Part shown: one piece after another, positions 1 to 9,044 of the stretch
Layout: the number at the start of each line of letters is the position of its first letter
How positions within the stretch are numbered: the first letter of the stretch is position 1
NCBI GenBank assembly: GCA_021208685.1
Contig: JAJOJJ010000028.1
Span: 1-47,733, forward strand
Length of the DNA: 47,733 nucleotides
Reading direction: 5' to 3'
Source of the DNA: Saccharospirillaceae bacterium
GTDB lineage: Bacteria > Pseudomonadota > Gammaproteobacteria > Pseudomonadales > Oceanobacteraceae
Notes under the pieces: generated by a model
What the model was told of the DNA's origin: nothing
Seen by the model: the letters and a program-made list of their open reading frames with translations, nothing else
Databases searched by the model: none
Program-made: the position numbers and the translations under genes

Positions 1-1548
1 CATCAGAGCACAATCCAGCGGTATTGCGGTTGGCCCTGGTGCGGGCGTTGTTGGCAGTTGCCGCTGAAAGCGTTGCGCCAGAGGTCTGATGCGGCTGTTC
101 CAGGCAGCGGATTGTCGCCGGGCCTGGGACAGCAGGCGTTCGGCATCATCGCTGTGACGCTGTTGATGTGGCCACTCCTGCAGAACGGCCACCAGTTCAC
201 AGGCTTCTGCGGCCATCCCCAGCGGTTGTGCGCAGAGCAGGGCATGGGCCCAGCGTGGTTCAAGGCCGAAGGCGGCACAGCGCTGGCCATGTTCGTTCAG
301 ACGCAGCGGGGCATCCGGTTGCAGCATGCCAAGCTGAGCCAGTACCTGCTGTGCCTGCTTCAGGCTGGCGGCTGGTGGCGGTGTGAGCCACAACAGATCG
401 TTCAGGTCTGCGCCCCAGTGCAGCAGTTCAAGCAGCAGGGGAGCCAGATCGGCATCCAGAATGTCGGCACGGATGTGTGGCTCGCGGCGGCTCTGTTCTT
501 CTTCGCGCCATAAGCGGTAGCAGAAGCCTTCCGCCTGACGTCCGGCCCGGCCAGCACGCTGGATGCTGGACGCCTGCGAAATAGTCCGGGTCTGCAACTG
601 GCTGATGCCGGTCGCTGGAGAAAAGCTCATGCGCCGTTCGAGACCGGAATCCACCACAATGCGTACGCCATCAATGGTCAGCGAGCTTTCGGCAATGTTG
701 GTGGCCAGAATCACTTTGCGCAGGCCTGCAGGTGCGGGGGCGAGTGCCGTTTTCTGCTCGCTGTCATTCAGCTGGCCATGCAATGGCACGACCAGCGCTT
801 CAGTCGCTGTACTCTCCAGCAGTGTCTGAACGCGGCGGATGTCGGCGACACCGGGCAGAAATACCAGTACATCCCCCTCGTGGTGATTGTTCAGGGCTTC
901 GCGGACGACGCTGGCGCAATGCTCTGCCAGACGGCGGTTGCTGTCGGGTAACGGGCGGTAAACATGCTTAACCGCAAACCCCCGGCCTGAACTGTGCAGC
1001 AGGGGCGCCTGCAGTTTATCGCCGAGGCTGTCGGCATCCAGGGTGGCGGACATCACCAGCAGACGCAGTTCCGGACGTAATAACTGCTGGCACTGGTGGG
1101 CCAGCGCCAGCGCCAGATCGGAATGCAGGTTACGCTCGTGGAATTCATCGAAAATAATCAGCCCGACACCGTTCAGTTCCGGGTCATCCTGCAGCATCCG
1201 CGTAAGAATACCTTCGGTGACCACTTCAATCCGGGTGGTCGCGGAGATTTTCTGCTCAAGGCGGATACGATAGCCGACGGTTTCTCCGGTTTGCTCGTTC
1301 AGTTGCTGCGCCATAAACCGGGCCGCGTTACGGGCTGCCAGACGGCGCGGTTCGAGCATGATGATTTTCTGGCCGCGCAGCCAGGGCTCGTTCAGCAATG
1401 CCAGTGGTACGCGGGTCGTTTTACCGGCACCGGGTTCGGCACTCAGCAGTACGCTGATGTGTTCGTTCAGCTGAGCACGCAGCTCAGGCAGAAGCAGGTC
1501 AACAGGCAAATCAGACGTTGATATCAGGGTGTCGGGCGTTGGAGTCAC
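1..1548 (-). CDS. hrpB: ATP-dependent RNA helicase HrpB (3' end outside window)
   Basis: DEAH/RHA-type superfamily 2 helicase of the HrpB family. The minus frame is open for 516 codons and runs off the left edge; the family is usually about 800 residues, so roughly the C-terminal third is missing. Visible motifs in order are the Walker A loop AEPGAGKTTR, the DEFHER form of the DEAH box typical of HrpB, MSATLD (motif III) and QRAGRAGR (motif VI). The start is uncertain. An in-frame TAG upstream limits the choices to GTG at 1548 or TTG at 1509 (MPVDLLLPEL), and neither has a clear ribosome binding site; the TTG start fits the family's N-terminus at least as well. The cellular role of HrpB is poorly defined despite its name. 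Confidence 0.9.
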   Translation of the reverse strand, partial: MTPTPDTLISTSDLPVDLLLPELRAQLNEHISVLLSAEPGAGKTTRVPLALLNEPWLRGQKIIMLEPRRLAARNAARFMAQQLNEQTGETVGYRIRLEQKISATTRIEVVTEGILTRMLQDDPELNGVGLIIFDEFHERNLHSDLALALAHQCQQLLRPELRLLVMSATLDADSLGDKLQAPLLHSSGRGFAVKHVYRPLPDSNRRLAEHCASVVREALNNHHEGDVLVFLPGVADIRRVQTLLESTATEALVVPLHGQLNDSEQKTALAPAPAGLRKVILATNIAESSLTIDGVRIVVDSGLERRMSFSPATGISQLQTRTISQASSIQRAGRAGRQAEGFCYRLWREEEQSRREPHIRADILDADLAPLLLELLHWGADLNDLLWLTPPPAASLKQAQQVLAQLGMLQPDAPLRLNEHGQRCAAFGLEPRWAHALLCAQPLGMAAEACELVAVLQEWPHQQRHSDDAERLLSQARRQSAAWNSRIRPLAQRFQRQLPTTPAPGPTAIPLDCALM

Positions 1549-1633
1549 AGCAGTCGTTTGGTTCAGCCAGAAAAGACTTATGCTACCATGACCGCACTAT
1601 GGCGACGTCCTGCTATCAGCAACAGGAGCAATA

Positions 1634-1831
1634 ATGTCAGAGCGTAAAGAGTCCGGAAGTTCAGTGGTGGATTTTCATCAGGCGGGTGAAAAGTACCGGC
1701 ACAGCCGTTTGCACGCCGAAAAAGAAGCCAAAGTGGACGCTATGCGTGAGCGTTTTGCGGCGGCATTACCGGATAAAAAAACACCGGTAAAAGACTATCT
1801 GAAAAAAAAGCGGGCGAAGAAAAAGCGCTGA
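1634..1831 (+). CDS. Small lysine-rich hypothetical protein
   Basis: 65-residue basic protein of unknown function. It is preceded by a good ribosome binding site (AACAGGAGCAATA before ATG). The C-terminus is strongly basic (DYLKKKRAKKKR), and the middle is rich in Lys, Glu and Ala and probably helical. There is no signal peptide or membrane segment. It lies just upstream of and divergent from hrpB, and converges on the GGDEF/EAL gene with a gap of only 29 bases. The basic tail would suit nucleic-acid or ribosome binding, but that is only inference from composition. Confidence 0.7.
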   Translation: MSERKESGSSVVDFHQAGEKYRHSRLHAEKEAKVDAMRERFAAALPDKKTPVKDYLKKKRAKKKR

Positions 1832-1860
1832 AACGAATGACGGTTTAAGGCCGTTCTGCG

Positions 1861-4101
1861 TCAGGGTTTGCTCGGTGCATCAGGATTGTAGCCGCGCAGA
1901 AACTCAATCAAATCGTCTTCCGGCAGCGGTTTTGCCAACAAAAAGCCCTGTATGTTGTCGCAGTCTTTGCTGCGCAGCAGGGCTTCTTCCTCTTCGGTCT
2001 CAACGCCTTCCGCAATCACACTCATATTCAGGCTGTGGCCTAAGGTGATGATGGTATCCACCAGCGATTCTTTGCGCGGGTTGGACGTCATCTGGTGAAC
2101 AAAGCTGCGGTCGATTTTCAGTTTATCGGCGGGAAAAGCGGCGAGGTATGACAGGGATGAGAAGCCGGTACCGAAGTCATCCAGCGCCACCCGGATTCCC
2201 GCCTGTTGAAGTTTGTTCAGAAACGTAAAGGTTTCCTGCTGGTTGCGGATCAGCAGGCTTTCGGTAATTTCCACCACCATGCTGCCACGTTTGACGCCGG
2301 AACCCTCTACCTGAGCGATGATTTTATCGGCCAGACTGTGATCATAAAACTCGGCGGTTGAGACGTTAACGGCAATCGGTATTGAGATTCCCTGCGCCTG
2401 CATACGGCCGATCATGGCCAGTGCTTCCTGCCTGACCCATTGGCCGATTTCACGGATCATGCCGGTTTTTTCCGCTAAAGGAATAAACAGGTCCGGACGC
2501 ACCAGCCCGCGTTCCGGATGGTTCCAGCGCACCAGCGCTTCCAGTTGGACAATGCGGTTGTCTCTGAGGCGCTTGATCGGCTGATAGTGAAGCTCAAGCT
2601 GATTCTGGCTGACCGCAAAATGCATTTCCTGATGCAGCATTGCCTGGGTTTTAGCCGCTTCGAACATGGCCGGTGTAAAAAAAGCGTAGCCGTTACGGCC
2701 AGCATTTTTGGCGGCATAAACCGCTTGTTCGGCAGCTTTCAGTAATTGCTCCAGCGTGCTGCCATCGCCGGGAAAGCAGCTGATTCCGATACTGGATGTA
2801 ATGCGGCAGTCGCGCATCTGGCGAATGGTCAGACTGCGGCTGACGTTTTTAAGGATATTATCGGCCAGTTGTCCAAGTGCCTGATGGTCATGCTCGCCGG
2901 TAATGATGAAGCCAAATTCATCACCACCGAGGCGGGCAATGGTGTCCTGAGAACGCATGCTCTGCTGCAATCGCGTACCGACCTTGACCAGCAGTTCGTC
3001 GCCGGCATCGTGGCCAAGGGTATCGTTAATTTCTTTAAAGTAATCCAGATCCATCAGCAGCACAGAAAAACCGCGCTGCTTGCGCCGCCCCTGTTCCAGT
3101 GTCCAGTTCAGACGTTCGTAAAACAGATTGCGGTTGGGCAGGCTGGTGAGCAGATCGTAGCTGGCCTGATACTGGATGGTTTCTTCGGCGCGTTTGCGCT
3201 CACTGATATCGCTGATCAGGGCAACATATCGCTGGATTGTGTTTTGTTCATCACGCACCACCGAAAAGCACAGTTCTGCGTTGAAGCGTTCGCCATTGCG
3301 GCGGCTGATCAGCAGCTCGGTTGTCCAGCTGCGCCAGGCCGGTAACTTGTCGAGAATATCGCGGTACTGTTGCAATAATTTGGGATCGGCGGCGAAAAAG
3401 CCTGGCTTGCGTCCGAGTATTTCATCATCGGGGTAGCCGGTGATCTGGCTGAATGCCGGATTGACTTCGATAATGTTGAATTCGCTGTCGGTAATGATGA
3501 GTCCGAGCGGGAGATGCTGAGTGATGGTCTCGCTCAGCTGGCGGTGGTTCTGGGCGCGGCGGAATTCAATGCTGGCCTGAGCCAGCCGGGCCGCTTCGTG
3601 AATCAGTAGCAGATCAAGTCCGGTTGGGTGGCGTACTTCACGGTAATACAGGCCGAAAACACCGAGGACTTTACCGCTGTTACCAACAATCGGTTGCGAC
3701 CAGCAGGCCTGCAAACCCGCCTCTGCAGCCAGTTCACGATAGTCCTGCCAATAGGGGTGGCGCTGAATATCTTCAACAATCACCAGGCGTGCCGTCGCTG
3801 CAGCCGTGCCACAGGAACCGACTCCGTCACCAATCTCAAGGTTATTGATGGCCTCCACATAAAAATCGGGAAGACCGGGAGCTGCGCCGGTGATCAGGCG
3901 CTTGCCGTCATCGCTGGTCAGCAAAACAGAGGCAATGCATTCCGGTTGCTTTTCCTGAATGAGGAGAACCAGTTCATTCAGCAGCATTTCCAGCGGACGC
4001 CCGCTGAGCAGCATTTCCAGAAAATGGTTATAACGGCCAATACCGAGGCGTGCTGCATCGTTAAGGCCACGCTGGATAGAATTTTGGGGCATACACTGCA
4101 T
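1861..4101 (-). CDS. GAF-PAS-GGDEF-EAL cyclic-di-GMP signalling protein
   Basis: 746-residue cytoplasmic protein that may both make and degrade cyclic di-GMP. Domains in order: GAF (about 40-180), PAS (about 190-300), GGDEF (about 310-475) and EAL (about 490-740). The GGDEF motif is intact at 392-396, and an inhibitory-site RxxD (R383, D386) lies the usual five residues upstream. The EAL motif is intact at 521-523 (EALVRW), followed by VNVSTAEF, VVEITES, DDFGTGFSSLSYL, KIDRSF and EGVETEEE, the residues needed for metal and substrate binding. Both activities therefore look possible, with the GAF and PAS domains probably sensing a small ligand or redox state. There is no membrane segment. ATG codons at 4101 and 4092 are both possible starts, neither with a strong Shine-Dalgarno. 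Confidence 0.92.
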   Translation of the reverse strand: MQCMPQNSIQRGLNDAARLGIGRYNHFLEMLLSGRPLEMLLNELVLLIQEKQPECIASVLLTSDDGKRLITGAAPGLPDFYVEAINNLEIGDGVGSCGTAAATARLVIVEDIQRHPYWQDYRELAAEAGLQACWSQPIVGNSGKVLGVFGLYYREVRHPTGLDLLLIHEAARLAQASIEFRRAQNHRQLSETITQHLPLGLIITDSEFNIIEVNPAFSQITGYPDDEILGRKPGFFAADPKLLQQYRDILDKLPAWRSWTTELLISRRNGERFNAELCFSVVRDEQNTIQRYVALISDISERKRAEETIQYQASYDLLTSLPNRNLFYERLNWTLEQGRRKQRGFSVLLMDLDYFKEINDTLGHDAGDELLVKVGTRLQQSMRSQDTIARLGGDEFGFIITGEHDHQALGQLADNILKNVSRSLTIRQMRDCRITSSIGISCFPGDGSTLEQLLKAAEQAVYAAKNAGRNGYAFFTPAMFEAAKTQAMLHQEMHFAVSQNQLELHYQPIKRLRDNRIVQLEALVRWNHPERGLVRPDLFIPLAEKTGMIREIGQWVRQEALAMIGRMQAQGISIPIAVNVSTAEFYDHSLADKIIAQVEGSGVKRGSMVVEITESLLIRNQQETFTFLNKLQQAGIRVALDDFGTGFSSLSYLAAFPADKLKIDRSFVHQMTSNPRKESLVDTIITLGHSLNMSVIAEGVETEEEEALLRSKDCDNIQGFLLAKPLPEDDLIEFLRGYNPDAPSKP

Positions 4102-4224
4102 TCAGATGATGACTGAACCCAAGTGTAGCGGTATCTGCGGGATTTGAAACAGCCGCCGTAAGAATGGGATGTGCACAAACGGGGGGGACAAAAGATATTG
4201 TTGTTGCGCTTGCGCTGGATCAGG

Positions 4225-4260
4225 AAAGCACCGCTTCCGGTTCCGGAAACGGTGCTTTTT
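4225..4260. terminator. Hairpin downstream of fabG-like gene
   Basis: AAAGCACCG and CGGTGCTTT pair across a loop that itself contains TTCCGG/CCGGAA. It lies 15 bases past the stop of the minus-strand FabG-type gene. The longer T run (five T) is on the plus strand; the minus strand has only three T after the stem. It may act in both directions, but is weaker for fabG. Confidence 0.5.
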
Positions 4261-4274
4261 ATCAGCGTCTGATA

Positions 4275-5690
4275 TTACGCACCGACCAGCGACTGGCCGC
4301 AGACACGCACGATATTACCGCTCACGCCACTGGCTGCCGGATTGGCAAAGAACGCGATGGTTTCCGCCACATCAACCGGTTTGCCGCCCTGCGACAGAGA
4401 GTTCAGGCGACGGCCGATTTCACGGGTCATCAGCGGGATGGCATCGGTCATCGCGGTTTCGATAAAGCCCGGTGCCACGGCGTTGATGGTGATGTCTTTG
4501 GCCATCAGCTCATCGGCCATGTACTGCACATAACCGATCACACCGGCTTTAGAGGCCGCGTAGTTGGTCTGACCGGTCTGGCCGGCGATACCGTTCATCG
4601 ACGATACACAAATAATGCGGCCACCGTTGTTCAGCGTGCCCTGCTCAAACAGCATGTGGTTGATGCGTTCTTCCGCCGACAGGTTGATGTCGATGGTCAT
4701 GTTCCACCAGTGTTCCGGCATATTGGCCAGGGTTTTGTCGCGGGTGATACCGGCGTTGTGCACGATGATGTCGCCACCGCCCATTGCTTTCAGCTTGTCG
4801 GAAATCTGTTGTGGTGCCTCGGCAGAGGAAATATCGCCCAGCAGGGTTTCACCACCGATTTCGGCCATCACGCGGCGCAGGTCACCTTCTGCTGGCGGAA
4901 TATCCAGACCCAGAACGGTCGCGCCGTCGCGCGCCAGCGTGCGGGCGATGGATTCACCAATACCGCGTGAGGCTCCGGTGACCAGTGCAACTTTACCGGC
5001 CAGTGGTTTGTGCCAGTCCGGGTAAGCCACATCCTGTGCTTTACGAATCGTCAGTACCTGACCATCGACATAGGCCGACTTGGCGGAGATTACAAAACGG
5101 AAGGCAGCATCGAGATTTTTTTCAGCACCGGTTTCAACGTAAATCGCCTGAGCGGTGGCGCTTTTCTTACCGATTTCCTTGGCCACAGAACGCGAGAAAC
5201 CTTCCAGCGCGCGCATGGCGGCGGCCTGTTCGCCGGTCGTTGCTTTCATGTGCGGACGACCCAGTACGATCACCCGGCCATTGTTGTTCAGCTTGCGCAT
5301 CACCGGATTAAAGAAGTAGTACAGCTGGTTCAGGTCGGCGGTATCGGCAAAGCCTGAGGCATCGAAGACAAACGCATCGAATTTGTCGGTCATATCGGCA
5401 TTGCATTCAATACCGACGGCTTTGATCCCGTGTTCGCTGGCGGCGGCGACGATGGCCGCAGCGGTTTTGGCGGCTGCCGGGAAAAACACACTGGCGCTGG
5501 CGTCTTTCAGATTGCGCATGATATCGCTCAGCAGAGCGGCATTCTCGCAGGCGCCGATCAGTACCCGGCCTTCAAAATAGGTGGCCTGATCCGGGTTGTA
5601 ACGCTTCAGTTCAATCGCTTTTGGCAGAACTGATTTCATCAGGCTGCGGCCCACATTGCTGTCGAGTACAGATTCAATAAAGTTGCTCAT
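4275..5690 (-). CDS. fabG: Long-form 3-oxoacyl-ACP/CoA reductase (HMwFabG type)
   Basis: 471-residue short-chain dehydrogenase, about twice the usual FabG length. The first 220 or so residues form an extra flavodoxin-like domain known from high-molecular-weight FabG proteins; the C-terminal half is a complete SDR domain. It has the NAD(P)-binding TGASRGIG (238-245), NAG at 312-314, a catalytic serine near 363 and the YxxxK pair Y377/K381. It should reduce 3-oxoacyl-ACP or -CoA to the 3-hydroxy form. ATG at 5690 was chosen because AGGA stands seven bases before it; an in-frame start 24 bases upstream lacks this. It diverges from a thiolase, an arrangement I recall from Pseudomonas, which suggests fatty-acid chain metabolism. 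Confidence 0.9.
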   Translation of the reverse strand: MSNFIESVLDSNVGRSLMKSVLPKAIELKRYNPDQATYFEGRVLIGACENAALLSDIMRNLKDASASVFFPAAAKTAAAIVAAASEHGIKAVGIECNADMTDKFDAFVFDASGFADTADLNQLYYFFNPVMRKLNNNGRVIVLGRPHMKATTGEQAAAMRALEGFSRSVAKEIGKKSATAQAIYVETGAEKNLDAAFRFVISAKSAYVDGQVLTIRKAQDVAYPDWHKPLAGKVALVTGASRGIGESIARTLARDGATVLGLDIPPAEGDLRRVMAEIGGETLLGDISSAEAPQQISDKLKAMGGGDIIVHNAGITRDKTLANMPEHWWNMTIDINLSAEERINHMLFEQGTLNNGGRIICVSSMNGIAGQTGQTNYAASKAGVIGYVQYMADELMAKDITINAVAPGFIETAMTDAIPLMTREIGRRLNSLSQGGKPVDVAETIAFFANPAASGVSGNIVRVCGQSLVGA

Positions 5691-5999
5691 GGTCGGGTCC
5701 TGGGGCCTGTTCACACAGATTAAACGAGGCCGGTTAGCGGTTAAAAAATGATTTACGCGCTGTAAACCACACGAAACACAAAAAATGGCACAGCGCCGGA
5801 CGGTAGCAGATTACAGCAGCAATCATCAGGAGTGAAATTGACCAGATATGAGGGGAAAACTGTCACTTCAGCCAATGCCTGCGATGGGGTGAGCGCTACA
5901 CTGAGCAGCGTTTATGGCAGAGTACCTTCAGCCTGCCGTTGTGATATGTGTGTTTGCTCAATACCCCCAAAAAATCAGAACTCATACAGGATTTCCGGC
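5691..5999. promoter_or_regulatory. Divergent intergenic region, fabG-type gene / thiolase
   Basis: 309 bases between two divergent lipid-metabolism genes, so both promoters must lie here. I see no gene: an open extension upstream of the thiolase start exists but lacks coding character. The stretch near 5735-5780 is AT-rich (TTAAAAAATGATTT) and contains GGTTA twice. I could not identify a particular operator. Confidence 0.4.
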
Positions 6000-7310
6000 A
6001 TGACCAAGAGCAGTGCTAAACAGACCATCCGCCGCGTAGCCATCATTGGCGGTAACCGTGTTCCTTTTGCGCGTTCCAATACCGCGTATTCCTATGCCTC
6101 TAACCAGGACATGCTGACCGCAGCGCTGAATGGTCTGGTTAACCGTTACAACCTGCAGGGCGAGCAGATTGGCGAATTCATTGCCGGTGCTGTGATCAAA
6201 CACAGCCGCGATTTTAACCTCGCGCGTGAAACCCTGCTCAGCACCGCCCTCGATCCGCGTACTCCGGGCGTTGATATTCAGCAGGCCTGTGGTACGGGTC
6301 TGCAGGCCATCATCATGGCGGCGAATAAAATTGCTCTGGGCCAGATCGACAGCGCCATTGCCGGTGGTTCCGATACCACCTCCGACGCGCCGATCGGTGT
6401 GAACGAAGGCCTGCGTAAAATCCTGCTGGATGTTAACCGCGCCAAGAGCACCGGTGAAAAACTGAAGCTGCTGGCGAAAATCCGTCCTAAGCATCTGGCG
6501 CCGCTGGTGCCGCGCAACGGCGAGCCACGCACCAATCTGTCGATGGGTGAACACACCGAGCTGACCGTAAAAGCCTGGGGCATCACCCGTGAAGAGCAGG
6601 ACGAAATCGCCTTTAACAGCCACACCAATCTGCTGGCCGCCTACGACCGTGGTTTCTTCGACGACCTGGTCAGCCCGTATCTGGGTCTGGAAAAAGACAA
6701 TCTGGCGCGCACGCCCAATATGGAAAAACTGGCCAGCCTGAAGCCTGCGTTTGATAAAAAATCCGGAAAAGGCACGCTGACCGCCGGTAACTCCTCGGCG
6801 CTGACCGACGGTGCTTCTGTGGTGCTGCTGGCCTCTGAAGAGTGGGCTAAGGCACACAACCTGCCGGTTAAGGCTTACCTCAGCTTCCATGAAACCGCGT
6901 CGGTCGATTTCTTCGGTAAAGATGGCAACAAAGATAAAGAAGGTCTGCTGCTGGCACCGGCTTATGCCGTACCGCGTATGCTGGAACGCGCTGGTCTGAC
7001 CCTGCAGGACTTCGATTTCTACGAAATCCACGAAGCCTTTGCCGGCGTTGTGGCCTCCACCCTGAAAGCCTGGGAAGACGAGAAATTCTGCAAAGAAAAA
7101 CTCGGTCTGGATAAGCCGCTGGGCAGCATCGACCGCAGCAAACTGAACGTGAACGGCTCCTCCATTGCGACCGGCCATCCGTTTGCTGCCACCGGTGGCC
7201 GTATCGTCGCCTCGCTGGCGAAAATGCTGGAAGAGAAGGGTTCAGGCCGTGGTCTGATCTCAATCTGCGCAGCAGGCGGTCAGGGCGTTGTGGCTATTCT
7301 GGAACGCTGA
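6000..7310 (+). CDS. Thiolase (acetyl-CoA C-acyltransferase), FadI-like
   Basis: 436-residue thiolase-family enzyme, the same length as Escherichia coli FadI. It should catalyse the reversible thiolytic cleavage of 3-oxoacyl-CoA. The nucleophilic cysteine lies in QQACGTGLQAI (C97), the catalytic histidine in GHPFAATGG (H393) and the second cysteine in ICAAGGQG (C423). The frame is open further upstream, but ATG at 6000 matches the family's N-terminus and has AGGA seven bases before it. It diverges from the long-form FabG, suggesting both act on 3-oxoacyl substrates. A strong terminator follows. FadI, AtoB-like or a more specialised thiolase cannot be separated by eye. Confidence 0.9.
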   Translation: MTKSSAKQTIRRVAIIGGNRVPFARSNTAYSYASNQDMLTAALNGLVNRYNLQGEQIGEFIAGAVIKHSRDFNLARETLLSTALDPRTPGVDIQQACGTGLQAIIMAANKIALGQIDSAIAGGSDTTSDAPIGVNEGLRKILLDVNRAKSTGEKLKLLAKIRPKHLAPLVPRNGEPRTNLSMGEHTELTVKAWGITREEQDEIAFNSHTNLLAAYDRGFFDDLVSPYLGLEKDNLARTPNMEKLASLKPAFDKKSGKGTLTAGNSSALTDGASVVLLASEEWAKAHNLPVKAYLSFHETASVDFFGKDGNKDKEGLLLAPAYAVPRMLERAGLTLQDFDFYEIHEAFAGVVASTLKAWEDEKFCKEKLGLDKPLGSIDRSKLNVNGSSIATGHPFAATGGRIVASLAKMLEEKGSGRGLISICAAGGQGVVAILER

Positions 7311-7364
7311 GCCATTTAAAAAGACACAATAACTACACTCTCACCTCATAATACTTATAAATTT

Positions 7365-7388
7365 AACCCCGCTTTTGCGGGGTTTTTT
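7365..7388 (+). terminator. Rho-independent terminator after thiolase gene
   Basis: A compact hairpin AACCCCGC-TTTT-GCGGGGTT followed by a run of T, 55 bases after the thiolase stop codon. Confidence 0.85.
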
Positions 7389-7492
7389 ATGGGCCGAAAA
7401 ACAGCGGTGCGATGCTGGCGCAGCCGCAGCGCAATGTGTAAAGTCGGGCGCGCAGCGTCTAACCATAAACAGAAAACAGCAGCGGAAACAGA

Positions 7493-8710
7493 ATGAATAA
7501 ATGGCTGGCCTTAAGCGGGCTTTATATTGTGCAGGGTTTGCCCCACGGCTTTTTCGGTCAGGCGATGCCGGCGCTGATGCGTAAGCAGGGCATGGACCTG
7601 ACCATTATTGGCCTGCTGTCTTTATTGGCACTGCCCTGGGCGCTGAAATTTATCTGGGCACCCTGGCTGGATCGTTTTTCACTGCGCCAACAGGAATTCC
7701 GCCGCAGCTGGATTCTGACCATGAATTACAGCGCGGTGGCGGTATTAATCGTGATCGCCAGTCAGCCACTGGACATCTGGACCGGGCAGGGCATTGCCGT
7801 TTTTGTTGCCCTGCTGGTGTTGCTGAACACATTGCTTGCCACTCAGGATATCGCCACCGATGCCATGGCCGTAGAAAACCTGCCGCCTTCGCAGCGTGGT
7901 ATCGGTAATGGAATTCAGGTCGCCGGTTACCGGGTCGGGATGATTCTGGCCGGAGGCGCACTGGTGTCGTTGTATCCGTTACTGGGCTGGCAGAATTCAT
8001 TGCTGCTGCTGGCGTTGCTGATGCTGCTGGGCTCGCTGCCGTTGTGGTGGTTTAAGCCGCAGCCGCATGTGGTGGATGCACAACCCTTGTGGCCCCTGTG
8101 GCTGGGCTTTTTCCGCCTGAAACATGCCGCCTTCTGGCTGTTATTTCTGTTGGTGTACAAATTCGGCGATGCCTTTGGCACACCGATGATCCGGCCAATG
8201 CTGAGCGATGCCGGAGTGACGCTGGAGCAGATGGGCCTGATTCTGGGAACCGTGGGTTTTCTGGCCGGTTTATTCGGCGCGCTGGGCGGAGGCTGGCTGG
8301 TCGGTAAGCTCGGACGGCAAAGCGCATTGCTTGGATTTTTATTGCTCGAAGCGCTGGCGCTGCTGTCGTATCTCGGATTGCAGCCAGCAGCAGGGCAGGC
8401 GCCGGACTGGCTGCATATGTATCTGGCGGTGATCGTTGAGCACATTGCCGGTGGCATGGCGACCGCGGCGTTATTTACCGTGATGATGGACCGTTGCCGT
8501 GAGCACTGTGCCGCCGCCGATTATGCCCTGCAAAGCTGTGTCGTGATTATTGCCGGCATGCTGGCCGGTGCACTGTCCGGTTTCAGCGCCAACGCTCTGG
8601 GGTATGATGGCCACTTTATGCTGTCAGCCATATTGTGTGTGGCGGCGATGAGTGCCGTATGGGCGCTGGTACAGCGCGGTCTGCTGCCGTCACGCAAGGC
8701 ACTGGTCTGA
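7493..8710 (+). CDS. MFS transporter, AmpG / RhtX-FptX-like
   Basis: 405-residue inner-membrane protein with about twelve hydrophobic segments. The N-terminus (GLYIVQGLPHGFFGQAMPAL, then LPWALKFIWAPWLDRF) resembles the MFS branch holding the muropeptide permease AmpG and the RhtX/FptX siderophore transporters. Which substrate it carries cannot be told; no siderophore genes lie nearby. It is separated from the thiolase by a terminator and is 85 bases upstream of a tusA-like gene, so it may be cotranscribed with that gene. The ribosome binding site is weak (GCGGAAACAGA before ATG). Confidence 0.8.
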   Translation: MNKWLALSGLYIVQGLPHGFFGQAMPALMRKQGMDLTIIGLLSLLALPWALKFIWAPWLDRFSLRQQEFRRSWILTMNYSAVAVLIVIASQPLDIWTGQGIAVFVALLVLLNTLLATQDIATDAMAVENLPPSQRGIGNGIQVAGYRVGMILAGGALVSLYPLLGWQNSLLLLALLMLLGSLPLWWFKPQPHVVDAQPLWPLWLGFFRLKHAAFWLLFLLVYKFGDAFGTPMIRPMLSDAGVTLEQMGLILGTVGFLAGLFGALGGGWLVGKLGRQSALLGFLLLEALALLSYLGLQPAAGQAPDWLHMYLAVIVEHIAGGMATAALFTVMMDRCREHCAAADYALQSCVVIIAGMLAGALSGFSANALGYDGHFMLSAILCVAAMSAVWALVQRGLLPSRKALV

Positions 8711-8728
8711 ACGGACGCAGGCTCTGCC

Positions 8729-8780
8729 GACAGAACGGCCAGACAAAACGAGCGGACAGAACGACCGGGCAAAACGAACA
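8729..8780 (+). repeat. 26-bp imperfect tandem repeat
   Basis: Two adjacent 26-base units beginning GACAGAACG and ending AAAACGARC, with about four differences, lie in the short gap between the transporter and the tusA-like gene. Confidence 0.6.
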
Positions 8781-8795
8781 GGTAAGAAGAGAGTT

Positions 8796-9044
8796 ATGAA
8801 CGACACCGCCATTGATTTTCACCTCGACACCCAAGGGCTGTTCTGCCCGGAACCGGTGATGATGCTGCACAACCAGATCCGCGATATGCAGATTGGCCAG
8901 GTGGTGGAAATTCTCGCCACCGACCCTTCGACCCGGCGCGATTTTTTAAAATTCTGCAATTTCCTGGAACATGAATTATTGCTGCAGGAAGAGGTTGATG
9001 GCGTGTACCGCTTTCTGATTAAAAAGGTGAGTGATGATGAGTGA
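8796..9044 (+). CDS. tusA: TusA-family sulfur carrier protein
   Basis: 82 residues, the usual TusA length. TusA proteins carry persulfide sulfur on a single cysteine and pass it on, classically to TusBCDE for 2-thiolation of tRNA wobble uridine. The signature cysteine is in LFCPEPVM (C17), in the CPxP motif of the family. ATG at 8796 follows AAGAAGAGAGTT; longer in-frame starts overlap the transporter gene. The 3' end overlaps the next gene by eight bases, suggesting translational coupling. Paralogues of TusA exist, so the exact partner is not certain. Confidence 0.88.
   Translation: MNDTAIDFHLDTQGLFCPEPVMMLHNQIRDMQIGQVVEILATDPSTRRDFLKFCNFLEHELLLQEEVDGVYRFLIKKVSDDE

Noticed and set aside
4164-4970. 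268-codon plus-strand frame opposite the FabG-type gene
   Set aside because: Shadow of the SDR coding sequence; no ribosome binding site and no family features.
5982-7178. 398-codon minus-strand open frame opposite the thiolase gene
   Set aside because: It is antisense to a clear thiolase with catalytic motifs, has no recognisable domain, and has a Gln/Gly/Arg-rich composition typical of a shadow frame in GC-rich DNA.
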